From assembly GCA_030067055.1 (NCBI GenBank), contig JASJAL010000310.1, forward strand, positions 1 to 5,458: a stretch of DNA of 5,458 nt, given 5' to 3'. The notes below the pieces were generated by a model, which was not told where the DNA came from, made no database searches, and saw only the letters and a program-made list of their open reading frames with translations. This DNA comes from Kiloniellales bacterium (lineage in GTDB: Bacteria; Pseudomonadota; Alphaproteobacteria; Kiloniellales; JAKSBE01). Each line of letters begins with the position of its first letter. The stretch's first letter is position 1. Both the position numbers and the translations under genes were made by a program. Positions 5,443 through 5,458 of this stretch are shown here, piece after piece.

Positions 5443-5458
5443 TGACCGAAGGCGGTCA
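5443..5458. promoter_or_regulatory. Inverted repeat upstream of the acetyltransferase gene
   Basis: TGACCG (5443-5448) and CGGTCA (5453-5458) are perfect reverse complements around a four-base AAGG spacer, 30 bases upstream of the ATG at 5413. It ends exactly at the window edge, so it may be longer. It could be an operator, or the terminator hairpin of a gene outside the window. Confidence 0.35.

Noticed and set aside
1..5458. Defence island, toxin-antitoxin pair, CRISPR array, reverse transcriptase/ncRNA system or mobile element
   Set aside because: No matching protein motifs, no regularly spaced repeats, no transposase or integrase, and the gene set is ordinary envelope and metabolic functions.

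Overview
The window is a high-GC bacterial chromosome segment with GC-rich third codon positions, lipoprotein lipoboxes and Shine-Dalgarno sites. This fits a Gram-negative proteobacterium, most likely an alphaproteobacterium of Rhodospirillales type. That placement is inferred from composition and gene style; no marker gene is present. I found no rRNA, tRNA, CRISPR array, transposase, phage gene or recognisable defence system.

Layout, left to right. (1) 1-1555, minus strand: a two-gene unit in which a 238-residue lipoprotein of unknown function overlaps by 16 bases the start of an M48-type zinc metalloprotease lipoprotein. The protease runs off the left edge. (2) 1556-2067: about 510 bases with no convincing gene but several inverted repeats, including a 60-base imperfect palindrome. 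(3) 2068-2292, minus: a likely real 74-residue orphan protein with a CCPC motif, preceded by a perfect hairpin in its leader. (4) 2501-3842, minus: an exported glycerophosphodiester phosphodiesterase. Its signal peptide and ribosome site are in one frame and its catalytic domain is in another, so as written it carries a one-base frameshift near residue 33. It ends in eight aspartates. (5) 3843-4219: a gene-free stretch between divergent genes, with a candidate phosphodiesterase promoter and two GCGATCGC octamers. (6) 4220-4510, plus: a 96-residue orphan protein. (7) 4604-5413, minus: a GNAT-fold N-acetyltransferase, convergent with the orphan.

Only the lipoprotein and protease look like one transcription unit, probably acting together at the envelope. 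The phosphodiesterase would release glycerol 3-phosphate from phospholipid head-group diesters outside the cytoplasm. The acetyltransferase and the two small proteins have no visible link to these. I do not see a clear new multi-gene system. The best leads are the frameshifted phosphodiesterase, the CCPC small gene with its leader hairpin, the lipoprotein-protease pair and the 60-base palindrome.
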